A DNA stretch of 64,000 nt, taken from assembly GCA_035281745.1 (NCBI GenBank), contig DATEDI010000026.1, positions 186,001 through 250,000 on the forward strand, given 5' to 3'. Source of the DNA: 66-474 sp035281745. Lineage in GTDB: Bacteria; Pseudomonadota; Gammaproteobacteria; Xanthomonadales; Rhodanobacteraceae. Position 1 is the first letter of the stretch; the number at the start of each line of letters is the position of its first letter. The position numbers and the translations under genes are program-made. This document shows, in pieces, positions 17,185 to 25,589 of this stretch. A model generated the notes under the pieces. That model had not been told where the DNA came from. It did not search any database and saw nothing but the letters and a program-made list of their open reading frames with translations.

Positions 17185-18964
17185 CAGCAAACTGCTTGCC
17201 TTGGGCGCATTCGCGTTGCTGATTGCGCTGGTGATGCTGCCGAATCTGCTCTGGTTGGCATACGACCCGAGCGGCTCGGTATGGGTGGCGGCGCTGGTGT
17301 TGCCGATCGCGATGTTGTCGATCTGGTTCGCGGCACTGGGACGCTGGTTGTGGATTGCGTGCCTGCTGTTGACGCCGCTCGCGTTGCTGGCGCCGCTGGA
17401 AATCTATTACGTCGCGCAGTACCACCACCCCACCTCGGCACAGATCATCGCGACGATCGTCGCGACCAATCCGCTGGAAGCCCGGGAATACTTCGGCCGC
17501 TCGTTGCTTCCGCTCGTGCTGGTGCTGCTGGCGGGTGCCCTCGTGGCACTGGTCGCTGCATGGGCGAGCTTTCGTGCCGGCTTGCGCTGGCGGGGGTACA
17601 CGCGCCTCGGCTTGCTGGGGGTGGGGATCGTCGCGATGCTGGTTCCGCTCGGCGTCGGCGTGGCGACATCCCGGCACAAATCTTCGGCGAATTCGGCAGC
17701 AGAGGAATCGGCATCGGCACCCCTGCGCGATTACGGCTACGCGATCGAAGATGGCTATCCCTTCGGGGTGATTCCACGCATCGTCGCCTATCGGCATGAA
17801 TGGAACCGGATGCGCGGCGAAGCGGCGAGGTTCAGGGCGTTTCGCTTCCACGCGCACCGCACCGGCGCTCCGTTGCGGCAGCGGCAGGTGTACGTGCTGG
17901 TGATCGGCGAAAGCAGCCGGCGCGCAAATTGGCAATTGTTCGGCTACGAACGCGCCACCAACCCCGAATTGTCGAAGCTGCAGAACCTGGTGCCGATCAC
18001 GCATTTCATCAGCACGTGGCCGGAATCGATCGCGGCGATTCCGATGATCCTGACGCGTCGCAAGCCCGACATGGCGTGGGATGCGCCTTGGCACGAGGCT
18101 TCGGTTCTGCGGGCGATGCAGGAAGCCGGTTACGAGACGTACTGGATTTCCAACCAGCAGGCGATCGGCGAGTTCGATTCGCCGGTGTCGATGTACGCGT
18201 ACGAAGCCGAACACGTGGATTGGTTGAATCACGCGTCGTGGACCGCGCCCGGGAGTTACGACGGTGACTTGATCCGGCCACTGAAGGATGCGCTGCATGC
18301 GTCCGACAAGGATCTTTTCATCGTGCTGCACATGATGGGTAGCCACGTGAAATACGATTACCGCTATCCGAAGACGTTCGAGCACTGGCAACCGACCCAG
18401 CTTTCTCCGCCCGGGGAAGGCAGTTCGATCGAACGCGCGCGCAACAGCTACGACAACAGCATTCTTTATACCGATCACGTGCTGGCGGAGGTGATCGACG
18501 CATTGAAAGCAAGCGGCGCGGTCACCGGACTGTGGTTCGAGTCCGATCATGGCGAATTGATTCCGACGCCCACGTGTGACAAGGAAGGCCACGGCGTCGG
18601 CACCGTGCCCGAATACGAAATCCCCGCGCTGTTCTGGTATTCGGATTCGTATGAAGTGCACTTTCCATTGCGCGTGGAAAGCTTGCGTGCCCATGCCGGC
18701 AAGCGCACCCTGTCCGCCGACACCTTCGAATCCCTGATCGACATGGCTGGCGTGACCTTCCCGACGCACGACGAAAGCTGGAGCCTGTTCAGCCCGAAGT
18801 GGCGATATCACACCCGCTGGGTCGCACAAACACGGCACGTCGACTTCGACACCGCGCGCTTCGACAAGACGTGCGAGCGCGTGCTGCCCGGTCCGCAAGA
18901 GGTCGGCCCGAAAGGGGGTCAGGCTCACTTTTCGGGCGACGTACCGAACAAGGCCAATCGGTGA
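17111..18964 (+). CDS. Sulfatase-fold membrane enzyme, phosphoethanolamine-transferase-like
   Basis: The 617-residue protein has about five membrane helices within residues 25-190, then a periplasmic alkaline-phosphatase-fold domain. Metal-site motifs are visible: VLVIGESSRRANWQLFGYER near residue 260, and SDHGE at 478-482 followed by GHGVG. It resembles the EptA/CptA family, which adds phosphoethanolamine to lipid A or core sugars. The usual nucleophilic Thr position (STAxSVPC in EptA/MCR) reads as Ser306 in PESIAAIPM, and the flanking cysteines are absent, so the substrate is uncertain. Residues about 8-25 come from a family A repeat and the last 19 or so from a second hairpin element. No alternative start after the repeat codes is convincing. 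The stop overlaps coaE. Confidence 0.78.
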   Translation: MELVIRKFAPSSGATRHLLPKGEGNSKLLALGAFALLIALVMLPNLLWLAYDPSGSVWVAALVLPIAMLSIWFAALGRWLWIACLLLTPLALLAPLEIYYVAQYHHPTSAQIIATIVATNPLEAREYFGRSLLPLVLVLLAGALVALVAAWASFRAGLRWRGYTRLGLLGVGIVAMLVPLGVGVATSRHKSSANSAAEESASAPLRDYGYAIEDGYPFGVIPRIVAYRHEWNRMRGEAARFRAFRFHAHRTGAPLRQRQVYVLVIGESSRRANWQLFGYERATNPELSKLQNLVPITHFISTWPESIAAIPMILTRRKPDMAWDAPWHEASVLRAMQEAGYETYWISNQQAIGEFDSPVSMYAYEAEHVDWLNHASWTAPGSYDGDLIRPLKDALHASDKDLFIVLHMMGSHVKYDYRYPKTFEHWQPTQLSPPGEGSSIERARNSYDNSILYTDHVLAEVIDALKASGAVTGLWFESDHGELIPTPTCDKEGHGVGTVPEYEIPALFWYSDSYEVHFPLRVESLRAHAGKRTLSADTFESLIDMAGVTFPTHDESWSLFSPKWRYHTRWVAQTRHVDFDTARFDKTCERVLPGPQEVGPKGGQAHFSGDVPNKANR

Positions 18965-18978
18965 AAAGTGAGCCTGAC
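18918..18978. repeat. Inverted repeat spanning the sulfatase stop and coaE start
   Basis: The arms at 18918-18933 and 18963-18978 are perfect 16-base inverted repeats, GTCAGGCTCACTTTTC and its complement. I recall GGTCAGGCTCACTTTT as a common end sequence of REP elements mobilised by RAYT transposases; no such gene is in the window. The right arm provides the proposed coaE start codon and the sulfatase stop codon. Confidence 0.85.
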
Positions 18979-19599
18979 ACCGTTCTTCGTCACTACGTGG
19001 TCGCGCTGACCGGTGGCGTCGCCTCGGGCAAGACTGCAGTCACGCGATGCTTCGAGGCCTTCGGCATTCATGCGTACGACGCGGATGTCGCCGCTCGCGA
19101 GGTGGTGGCGCCGCATGAACCCGCGCTGGCGGAAATCGAATCCGTGTTCGGCGGCGGGGTCCTGCAGGCGGATGGCGCGCTGGACAGGCGCGCGATGCGC
19201 GAACGCGTGTTTGCCGATTCCGACGCGCGCAAGAAACTCGAGGCCATCATCCATCCGCGCGTGCGTGCGTGGCTAAGGCGACGCGTCGGAATGGATCGCG
19301 GGCCGTATTGCATGCTCGCGATCCCGCTGCTGGTCGAGAACCGGGCCGAGTACGCATGGGTGGATCGCGTGCTGGTGGTGGATGCACCCGAGACGCTGCA
19401 GCTTGAGCGCCTGATGCGACGGGATGGCGTCACGCGCGATGCCGCACAGCGTGTGCTGGATGCCCAGTCGACGCGCGCGCAGCGGCTTGCGATCGCCGAC
19501 GACGTGATCGTGAACGACGGCGAATCCGCGCTGGATTCGCAGGTCGCGGCGTTGCACGCGCGGTATCTGGAACTTGCTCGTCGTCGCGGGTCAGGCTGA
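18961..19599 (+). CDS. coaE: Dephospho-CoA kinase CoaE
   Basis: This enzyme phosphorylates dephospho-CoA, the last step of coenzyme A synthesis. The P-loop GGVASGKT is at residues 18-25 when starting from the GTG at 18961. The downstream part has DADVAAREVV, the CoaE lid region, and RRDGVTRDAAQRVLDAQ. Length is 212 residues, normal for the family. Dephospho-CoA kinases usually have only a few residues before the first strand, so GTG at 18997 (VVALTGG) is an alternative. Both starts lie at or just after the hairpin element, which seems to have replaced the original upstream sequence. coaE next to pilD is a common arrangement in gammaproteobacteria. Confidence 0.93.
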   Translation: MKSEPDTVLRHYVVALTGGVASGKTAVTRCFEAFGIHAYDADVAAREVVAPHEPALAEIESVFGGGVLQADGALDRRAMRERVFADSDARKKLEAIIHPRVRAWLRRRVGMDRGPYCMLAIPLLVENRAEYAWVDRVLVVDAPETLQLERLMRRDGVTRDAAQRVLDAQSTRAQRLAIADDVIVNDGESALDSQVAALHARYLELARRRGSG

Positions 19600-19626
19600 G
19601 CGGGCTTCATCCGCGAAGCCCAACGG
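19592..19626. repeat. Family C half-unit after coaE
   Basis: GCGGGCTTCATCCGCGAAGCCCAACG pairs GGGCTTC with GAAGCCC. It overlaps the last codons of coaE and resembles one arm of the family C units at 15988 and 33723. Confidence 0.55.
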
Positions 19627-19947
19627 AAACGCTCGATCTGTCGGGCTTCCGCCGGAATGAATCCGGCGTCAGCGCAATCCATCTGCTGTAACCCGGTGGT
19701 GCACTGGATCCCCATGGCTTGTCATTCCGGGGCTGCCCGCGCCTTGTGCGGGCAGCCCCGCAATCAGTGCAGGGGTGGAGGCAGCGGGATGGCCGATGCG
19801 GCTCCTCACGGCGAACTCCTTGACCGATTCCGGATCGCGCTACGCGCGTCCGGAATGACAATCAAGGGGCCCTGCCGGATCATCGGAGACATCCGGAATG
19901 GCGACCATCTGGCTTTCGTGCCGGTCGGCCTGACTTGCGTCACCGAT
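19600..19947. other. Intergenic region between coaE and the Nudix/ThiE gene (convergent)
   Basis: The 348 bases are mostly repeat: a family C half-unit at the left edge and a family B copy at 19719-19862. The remainder has no gene that I can support. No T-rich terminator was found despite the convergent arrangement, so the palindromes may serve as transcription barriers. Confidence 0.6.
19719..19862. repeat. Family B palindromic repeat, copy 5
   Basis: It is bounded by TTGTCATTCCGGGGCTGCCC and CGTCCGGAATGACAA. CGGGGCTGCCCGCGCCTTG with GTGCGGGCAGCCCCG makes the first strong hairpin. The middle is less like copies 1-3. Confidence 0.8.
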
Positions 19948-20916
19948 TCATTGAAACGCGCGGATACCTGCTACGCCTTGCGCACCTGCGACACGCGCAC
20001 GTTCCAGATCGTTCGGTCCGACACCACCCAGCGCGTAAACGGGCAGCCGTGCGTCGGCGACGAGTTGCGCGAAACGCTGCCATCCCAGCGGCTTTGCATC
20101 CGGATGCGATGCCGTGGCGCAAACCGGCGACAGCGTGGCGAAGTCCACGCCCAATCCTGCAGCGCGTTCCAGTTCCTCCGCATCGTGGCACGACGCGCCG
20201 ACCCACGCATCGGGGGGCAGCGGCCGTTCGCGCAATTCGTGCAGTTGCGCTGCCTTGAGATGCGCGCCGACGCCCAGCTCACGCGCGAGTTCGACGTCCT
20301 GATTGATCAGCAGCGATGTGCGCAGCGCTGGATGGGTTGCCAGCGCGTCTTGCACGACCCGACTGATTTCGCCGCGGGTCGCTTCGGGCATTCGCAGTTG
20401 CCACAACACGCCCGCGAAGATATTCGGCGCGCCGGCGAACGCCCGCAGGGCGAGGCCGGGCTGAGGGGGCATGGCGCCGCCAGAAACGAGGCCGTGCGCA
20501 AGCAACGCCCCCGAATCAACGATGGCGTAGTACGCCGGCAGGCTGAGTGCGGTGACGATCGGCGCGTCGGCGGGCGGCATCGTGGCGACATCGATCTCGG
20601 GCAAAACAGACCAGCGCAGCGGATGGCCTTCCCGTGCACGCGGTTCGCCCCGCCACTTCGTCACACGCAATGCGTGCAGGCGAACGGTCTTTTCCGGGTA
20701 ACGCCATGGCAGCGAAATCAACGGTTCGGACGCGAGTACTTCAATGTCGAGTTCTTCGTCGAGTTCGCGGACCAACGCGTGCTCGATCGTCTCGCCGGGC
20801 TCCAGCTTGCCGCCGGGAAACTCCCACAAGCCGGCGAGATGCTTGCCCGGCAAGCGCTGCATCAGTAACACGCGACCGCGATCGTCGATGAGAATGCCGG
20901 CGGCGACCTCGATCAT
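19948..20916 (-). CDS. Nudix hydrolase (MutT-like) fused to a thiamine-phosphate-synthase-like domain
   Basis: This two-domain protein has 322 residues. Residues 1-130 are a MutT-like Nudix domain, with the box from G36 to I58 (GGKLEPGE then RELDEEL). MutT-type enzymes hydrolyse 8-oxo-dGTP to keep it out of DNA. Residues from about 135 on resemble ThiE, with YYAIVDSG, LLINQDVELA, GASCHDAEEL and the phosphate-binding YALGGVGPNDL. The same fusion is widespread in gammaproteobacteria; whether the ThiE part is active is not known. The ATG at 20916 overlaps the folA stop by four bases, so the two are likely co-translated. Confidence 0.88.
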   Translation of the reverse strand: MIEVAAGILIDDRGRVLLMQRLPGKHLAGLWEFPGGKLEPGETIEHALVRELDEELDIEVLASEPLISLPWRYPEKTVRLHALRVTKWRGEPRAREGHPLRWSVLPEIDVATMPPADAPIVTALSLPAYYAIVDSGALLAHGLVSGGAMPPQPGLALRAFAGAPNIFAGVLWQLRMPEATRGEISRVVQDALATHPALRTSLLINQDVELARELGVGAHLKAAQLHELRERPLPPDAWVGASCHDAEELERAAGLGVDFATLSPVCATASHPDAKPLGWQRFAQLVADARLPVYALGGVGPNDLERARVAGAQGVAGIRAFQ

Positions 20917-21410
20917 CGGCGCTCGTAATCGACGAAATCGAATGCGATCGGGTGTTTGGCGTCGATCGGGTGATGCACGCGCGTGACCTCGCGCCACTCG
21001 CCCGGATCGAACGCCGGAAAAAACGTGTCGGCATCGGAAGCAGCGGTATCGATTTCCGTGAGATGCAGGCGCGTGGCGCGCGGCAACGCCAAGGCGTAGA
21101 CTTCGCCGCCGCCGATCACGCACAAGTCCGAATCGCGCGCACGCGCGATGGCTTCGTCCAGCGAATGCACCACTGTCTGGCCCGGGAAAGGCGCAACCTC
21201 CCCGCGTGTCAGCACGAGGTTCAGGCGCCCCGGCAGCGGTCGCCCGATCGCGAGCGCAGTCTTGCGACCCATCAATACCGGCTTGCCCAGCGTGAGCGCC
21301 TTGAACCGCTTCAGGTCATCCGGCAAGTGCCATGGCATCGCACCCGCGCGACCGATCGCGCGGTTGCGATCGAGCGCAACGACAAGGGAAATTTCGGAAT
21401 CGTCCGACAT
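20913..21410 (-). CDS. folA: Dihydrofolate reductase
   Basis: FolA reduces dihydrofolate to tetrahydrofolate with NADPH and regenerates the cofactor consumed by ThyA. It has 165 residues. ISLVVALDRNRAIGRAGAMP and WHLPDDLKRFKALT at the N-terminus include the substrate-binding Asp of family members, and GKPVLMGRKT and VIGGGEVYALAL supply the NADPH loops. It lies downstream of thyA on the same strand, with a perfect inverted repeat between them. The bases immediately before the ATG are repeat sequence with no Shine-Dalgarno motif, so translation initiation here is unusual. Confidence 0.96.
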   Translation of the reverse strand: MSDDSEISLVVALDRNRAIGRAGAMPWHLPDDLKRFKALTLGKPVLMGRKTALAIGRPLPGRLNLVLTRGEVAPFPGQTVVHSLDEAIARARDSDLCVIGGGEVYALALPRATRLHLTEIDTAASDADTFFPAFDPGEWREVTRVHHPIDAKHPIAFDFVDYERR

Positions 21411-21529
21411 GCAAAACCGGGGTCAGAGTGGACTTTCGACAGGTATGCGCGCCACCTTGTGCATGCACGCTGGTCTCTCAGCGGCACTGCCGGGACGACG
21501 TGGAAAGTCCACTCTGACCCCGGTTTTGC
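21411..21529. repeat. Perfect 27-base inverted repeat between thyA and folA (REP-type element)
   Basis: The arms at 21411-21437 and 21503-21529 are exact inverted copies of 27 bases, separated by 65 bases. They contain GGGGTCAGAGTGGACTTTC, a motif I associate with REP/RAYT-type elements. The element touches the folA start codon on one side and lies 12 bases from the thyA stop on the other. Confidence 0.93.
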
Positions 21530-21541
21530 CGGTTTTGGTCC

Positions 21542-22336
21542 TCATACCGCGACAGGCGCCTTGATGGCCGGATGCGGATCGTAATCGACGATGCGGATGT
21601 CTTCGAAGCCGAAGTCGAACAACGACCGCACGTCGGGATTCAGCACCAGCTTCGGCAACGCACGGGGCGTGCGCGCCAGTTGCTCGCGCGCCTGTTCGAG
21701 GTGGTTGGAATAAAGGTGCAGGTCGCCAAAGGTGTGCACGAAATCGCCGGGTGCGAGGTCGCACACCTGCGCCATCATGCAAGTGAGCAGCGCGTAGCTC
21801 GCGATATTGAATGGCACGCCGAGGAAAATGTCGGCCGAGCGCTGGTAGAGCTGGCACGACAACTTACCGTTCGCCACGTAGAACTGGAACAGCGCGTGGC
21901 ACGGCATCAGCGCCATCTTGTCCAGCTCGCCCACGTTCCACGCCGACACGATCATCCGGCGCGAATCGGGATTGCGTTTGACCTGCTCGATCACCTGCGC
22001 GATCTGGTCGATGCTGCGGCCATCGGGCGCGGGCCACGCGCGCCACTGCTTGCCGTAGACGGGGCCGAGTTCGCCGTTTTCATCCGCCCATTCGTCCCAG
22101 ATGCTGACCCCGTGTTGTTTCAGGTAAGCGGTGTTGGTGTCGCCGCGCAGGAACCACAGCAGCTCGTGCACGATGGATTTGACGTGCAGCTTCTTGGTGG
22201 TCAGCAGCGGGAAACCTTGCGCCAGATCCATCCGGATCTGCCGACCGAACACCGACAGCGTGCCGGTGCCGGTGCGGTCGTCCTTGCGGGCGCCGTGTTC
22301 CAGCACGTCGCGAAGAAGGTCGAGGTAGATGCGCAC
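21542..22336 (-). CDS. thyA: Thymidylate synthase
   Basis: ThyA makes dTMP from dUMP using methylene-tetrahydrofolate. The 264-residue length equals the E. coli enzyme. DRTGTGTLSVFG, the catalytic Cys in MPCHALFQFYV, the SQRSAD-type segment (LYQRSADIFLGVPFNIASY) and LHLYSNH are all intact. The start is GTG (22334-22336), as the frame begins with RIYLDLLRDVL, matching the family N-terminus. It is the first gene of a thyA-folA-Nudix transcript, which couples folate use and regeneration. Confidence 0.97.
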   Translation of the reverse strand: MRIYLDLLRDVLEHGARKDDRTGTGTLSVFGRQIRMDLAQGFPLLTTKKLHVKSIVHELLWFLRGDTNTAYLKQHGVSIWDEWADENGELGPVYGKQWRAWPAPDGRSIDQIAQVIEQVKRNPDSRRMIVSAWNVGELDKMALMPCHALFQFYVANGKLSCQLYQRSADIFLGVPFNIASYALLTCMMAQVCDLAPGDFVHTFGDLHLYSNHLEQAREQLARTPRALPKLVLNPDVRSLFDFGFEDIRIVDYDPHPAIKAPVAV

Positions 22337-22381
22337 GAAGTTCGGGACTCTCGGGTCGAAGATCGGGAGTGTAACAACCGA

Positions 22382-22436
22382 TCATCATTCCGGGGCCATC
22401 GTCGGCTTTATCGGCGACGGAACCCGGAATGACGAC
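22382..22436. repeat. Family B palindromic repeat, short copy 6
   Basis: TCATTCCGGGGCC at one end and GGAACCCGGAATGACGAC at the other form the outer palindrome, with an inner GTCGGCTTTATCGGCGAC hairpin. Much of the middle of full copies is missing. It lies between the divergent thyA and POT genes. Confidence 0.7.
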
Positions 22437-22558
22437 TGGAATCTTGAATGCGGCGATTCCTGCGTCCCCCGGTTTCCCTGTCCTGCTCCCCTAGCCACAT
22501 TCAGCTTCGGTTCGGGTAGGCTTGGGCGATCGTTCTGCTACAGGGGTATCCCTCCGAC

Positions 22559-24103
22559 ATGAATTCCGCCGTGCCTGCCGTTTCGAAAACGCGATCGTTC
22601 TCCACCGTGTTCCTGATCGAATTGTGGGAGCGCTTCGGCTTCTACGGCATGCAGGCGCTGATCGTTTACTACATGGTGCAGCGCCTCGGTTTCGACGACG
22701 TGCGCGCGAACCTGGTGTGGAGTGCCGCCGCCGCGCTGATCTACGTGGCCCCGGCGATCGGCGGCTGGGTGGGCGACGGCATCCTCGGCACGCGCCGCAC
22801 CATGCTCACCGGCGCAGCCATTCTCGCGATTGGCTACGGCTTGATCACCTTGCCGAGCGCCGATCCGACCTTCCTGTATTTCTCGCTGGGCGTGATCGTG
22901 GTCGGCAACGGCCTGTTCAAACCGAACGCCGGCAATCTGGTACGCAAGATCTACGAGGGCGACGACAGCCGGATCGACAGCGCCTTCACCATCTACTACA
23001 TGGCGGTCAACGTCGGCTCGACCATCTCGATGCTGCTGACGCCGTGGATCAAGGACTACGTCAACGGCATCTACCAGAACGGGTTCGGCTGGCACGCCGC
23101 GTTCGGCGTGTGCTGCATCGGCCTGCTGGTGGGTCTGGTCAACTACTTCTTCATGCGCGCATCGCTTGCGCACATCGGTTCGGACCCGGACTCCCATCCT
23201 TTCAATTGGGTCAAACTGCTCAAGGTCCTGGCCGTGGGCGCGGTGCTCGCGATCGTCGCGGCTTTGATCCTGCAGCACGAGGTGATCGCGAGGTGGTTCG
23301 TGATCCTGGCCGCGATCGCGCTGCTGGCGATCTTCGTGTACCTCATCGCGAACGCGCGGCGCGGCGAACGCGCGGGATTGGTGGCCGCGTTGATCCTGAC
23401 CCTGCAGACGATCTTCTTTTTCATCTTCTACCAGCAGATGCCGACCTCGCTGGCGCTGTTCGCGCTGCGCAACACGGACTGGAGCTGGAACCTGTTCGGC
23501 GTGCATCTTTACACCTGGCTGCCGGGTCAGTACCAGGCGCTGAATCCGATCTGGATCATGATCCTGTCGCCGATCCTGGCATGGATCTACACCGCTGCCG
23601 GCAAGCGCGGCAAGGACTTGTCGATCGCGTCCAAGTTCGCGTTGGGCTTCGCGATGGTCGCCGCGGGTTACTTCGTCTACGGCCTGGCCGGGCATTTCGT
23701 CACCGAACCGGGCAAGGCCTCGTCGTGGGTGCTGATCTGGGGCTATGGCTTGTATTCGCTGGGCGAACTGTTGGTGAGCGGCCTCGGGCTCGCGATGATC
23801 GCGCGCTACGTGCCGGCGCGAATGGGCGGCTTCATGATGGGCGCCTACTACGTGGGCGTGGGCATCTCGCAATACCTGGGTGGGTTGGTGGCCAACGTCG
23901 CGGCGGTGCCGCAGAACGTGACCGATCCGATGCAGACGCTGCCGATCTACACCGCACTGTTCACCAAGCTCGGCTGGGCGGGGGTGGTCTGCACCGTGAT
24001 CGCGGTCGTGATGATCTGGCCGATGAAGCGGCTATCCGCTGCGCACGCCGCCCACGCGGCTGCCGAGGACGCCCCCGTGCCCACGGTCGCCGACGAGCGG
24101 TAA
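22559..24103 (+). CDS. Proton-dependent oligopeptide transporter (POT/PTR2 family)
   Basis: This 514-residue major facilitator protein imports di- and tripeptides with protons. LIELWERFGFYGMQALIVYY near the N-terminus contains the ExxER-like motif of the family (here ELWERF), and AVNVGSTISMLLTPW and the FTIYYMAVN signature of PTR2 transporters follow. About 14 hydrophobic segments are visible. DtpA/DtpT-type transporters are the likely relatives. It is transcribed away from thyA and ends seven bases before a CRP-like palindrome. Confidence 0.93.
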   Translation: MNSAVPAVSKTRSFSTVFLIELWERFGFYGMQALIVYYMVQRLGFDDVRANLVWSAAAALIYVAPAIGGWVGDGILGTRRTMLTGAAILAIGYGLITLPSADPTFLYFSLGVIVVGNGLFKPNAGNLVRKIYEGDDSRIDSAFTIYYMAVNVGSTISMLLTPWIKDYVNGIYQNGFGWHAAFGVCCIGLLVGLVNYFFMRASLAHIGSDPDSHPFNWVKLLKVLAVGAVLAIVAALILQHEVIARWFVILAAIALLAIFVYLIANARRGERAGLVAALILTLQTIFFFIFYQQMPTSLALFALRNTDWSWNLFGVHLYTWLPGQYQALNPIWIMILSPILAWIYTAAGKRGKDLSIASKFALGFAMVAAGYFVYGLAGHFVTEPGKASSWVLIWGYGLYSLGELLVSGLGLAMIARYVPARMGGFMMGAYYVGVGISQYLGGLVANVAAVPQNVTDPMQTLPIYTALFTKLGWAGVVCTVIAVVMIWPMKRLSAAHAAHAAAEDAPVPTVADER

Positions 24104-24109
24104 CGGTGG

Positions 24110-24125
24110 CGTGACGGATGTCACC
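24110..24125. promoter_or_regulatory. CRP/Clp-like palindrome upstream of the RND operon
   Basis: CGTGA-CGGATG-TCACC matches eight of the ten conserved positions of the CRP/Clp site TGTGA-N6-TCACA. It lies about 140 bases before the adaptor gene start. In xanthomonads Clp uses this kind of site, but no regulator was seen here. Confidence 0.4.
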
Positions 24126-24265
24126 TCGCCCGACATGCCGTTCGGCAGGGGCGGTCGCGGACTCGTTCGGCTAATTTAAAGAGCGACCGAACACCGTTCC
24201 GCGCCGCGAACCCCTCGCCGCGCGGACGGTCCAACGGACGCCCTTCGCAACCCGGACGACTCTCG

Positions 24266-25564
24266 ATGTCGCGAACCAAATGGATTCTGACGCTGGTCGG
24301 CGCCGTCATCGTGGCATTCATCCTGTGGCGCGTCTTTGCAGGGCCGGGCAAGTCCCGCGGTCCTGGCGACCTCGGCGCGGATACGGCGGTGCCGGTCACG
24401 GTCGTTCCCGTGGCCGCCGCGAACGTGCCGATCTACCTGACCGGCGCCGGCACCGTGCAGGCACTCAATACCGTCACCGTGCAACCGCAGGTCAGCGGGC
24501 AGTTGCTGAAACTCGATTTCGTGGAAGGTGGCGAAGTGAAGAAAGGCCAGGTGATGGCCGAGATCGACCCGCGCACCTTGCAGGCGCAACTCGACCAGGC
24601 CACCGCCAAGCGTGCACAGGACCAGACCCAGCTCGCCACCGCCAGGGCCAATCTGGAGCGCTCCTCGAATCCGAAGTACGCGCCCTACGTCGCCGAGATC
24701 GATCGCATCACCCAGAAGAACACGGTCGCCCAGTGGCAGGCCGCGGTGGCGGCGGACAACGCCAGCATCGCCGATACCAAGGTCCAGCTCGGCTTCACGA
24801 AGATCACCTCGCCCATCGATGGCATCGCGGGCATCCGCCAGGTCGATCCGGGCAACGTGATCACCACCTCGACCACCATCGTCACCGTCACGCAGATGCA
24901 TCCGATCTACGTGCTCTTCACCCTCGCCGGGAAATACCTCGACGAGGTGCGTGCGGCGCAGGGCACCTTGAACGTGGCGATCCTCGACGCCGACAACAAC
25001 GTGGTCGAAGGCGACGGTACGCTGATCGCGATCGGCAACCAGATCGATCCGAACACCAGCACGTTCCAGTTGAAGGCCGAGTTCCCGAACGCCAACAACC
25101 AGCTTTTCCCCGGTCAGTACGCGAACACCCGGTTGAAGGTCAGCACCAACGCCGGTGCGCTGGTGGTGCCGACTGCGGCCGTACAGCGCGGTCCGAACGG
25201 CGATTACGTGTGGCTGATCACCGACAAGCCGCCGCCGGGTGCGGAAAAGAACGAGGCGAATGCCAAGGCGGGCGCCGACAAAAAGGCCAAGTCCGGCGCG
25301 CGCGGCGAACACCATGGCGCCGCCGACAACAAGCCCGCGAAGTACGTCGCGATGCAAGCGGTGGTTACCGGGGGTGAAGCCGGCGACAGCGGACTGATCG
25401 TGACCAACGGCCTGAAGGCCGGGGACATGGTGGTCACCGCGGGGCAGTTCCGCCTGAAGCAGGGCACCAGGGTCACGCCAATGAAACCGGGCGAAGTGCC
25501 GGCGCCGCCGACCACCGCGCAGATCAAGGCCGCGATGTCGAGCAGCGGGCGCGGACGCCGTTGA
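24266..25564 (+). CDS. RND efflux periplasmic adaptor, MdtA-like
   Basis: This membrane fusion protein links an inner-membrane RND pump to an outer-membrane channel. Of 432 residues, the first 25 or so form a membrane anchor. It then has the biotinyl-lipoyl pair (GAGTVQALNTVTVQPQVSGQ and VKKGQVMAEIDPRTLQAQL), a long alpha-helical hairpin (KRAQDQTQLATARANLERS), and a beta-barrel. The layout matches MdtA. An acid/base-rich stretch near residues 325-350 (AEKNEANAKAGADKKAKSG) is a low-complexity insert in the C-terminal part. It starts a three-gene set with two RND permeases and no outer-membrane factor of its own. Confidence 0.9.
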   Translation: MSRTKWILTLVGAVIVAFILWRVFAGPGKSRGPGDLGADTAVPVTVVPVAAANVPIYLTGAGTVQALNTVTVQPQVSGQLLKLDFVEGGEVKKGQVMAEIDPRTLQAQLDQATAKRAQDQTQLATARANLERSSNPKYAPYVAEIDRITQKNTVAQWQAAVAADNASIADTKVQLGFTKITSPIDGIAGIRQVDPGNVITTSTTIVTVTQMHPIYVLFTLAGKYLDEVRAAQGTLNVAILDADNNVVEGDGTLIAIGNQIDPNTSTFQLKAEFPNANNQLFPGQYANTRLKVSTNAGALVVPTAAVQRGPNGDYVWLITDKPPPGAEKNEANAKAGADKKAKSGARGEHHGAADNKPAKYVAMQAVVTGGEAGDSGLIVTNGLKAGDMVVTAGQFRLKQGTRVTPMKPGEVPAPPTTAQIKAAMSSSGRGRR

Positions 25565-25589
25565 CGATGCTCGCCGGAACGCCGGAACC

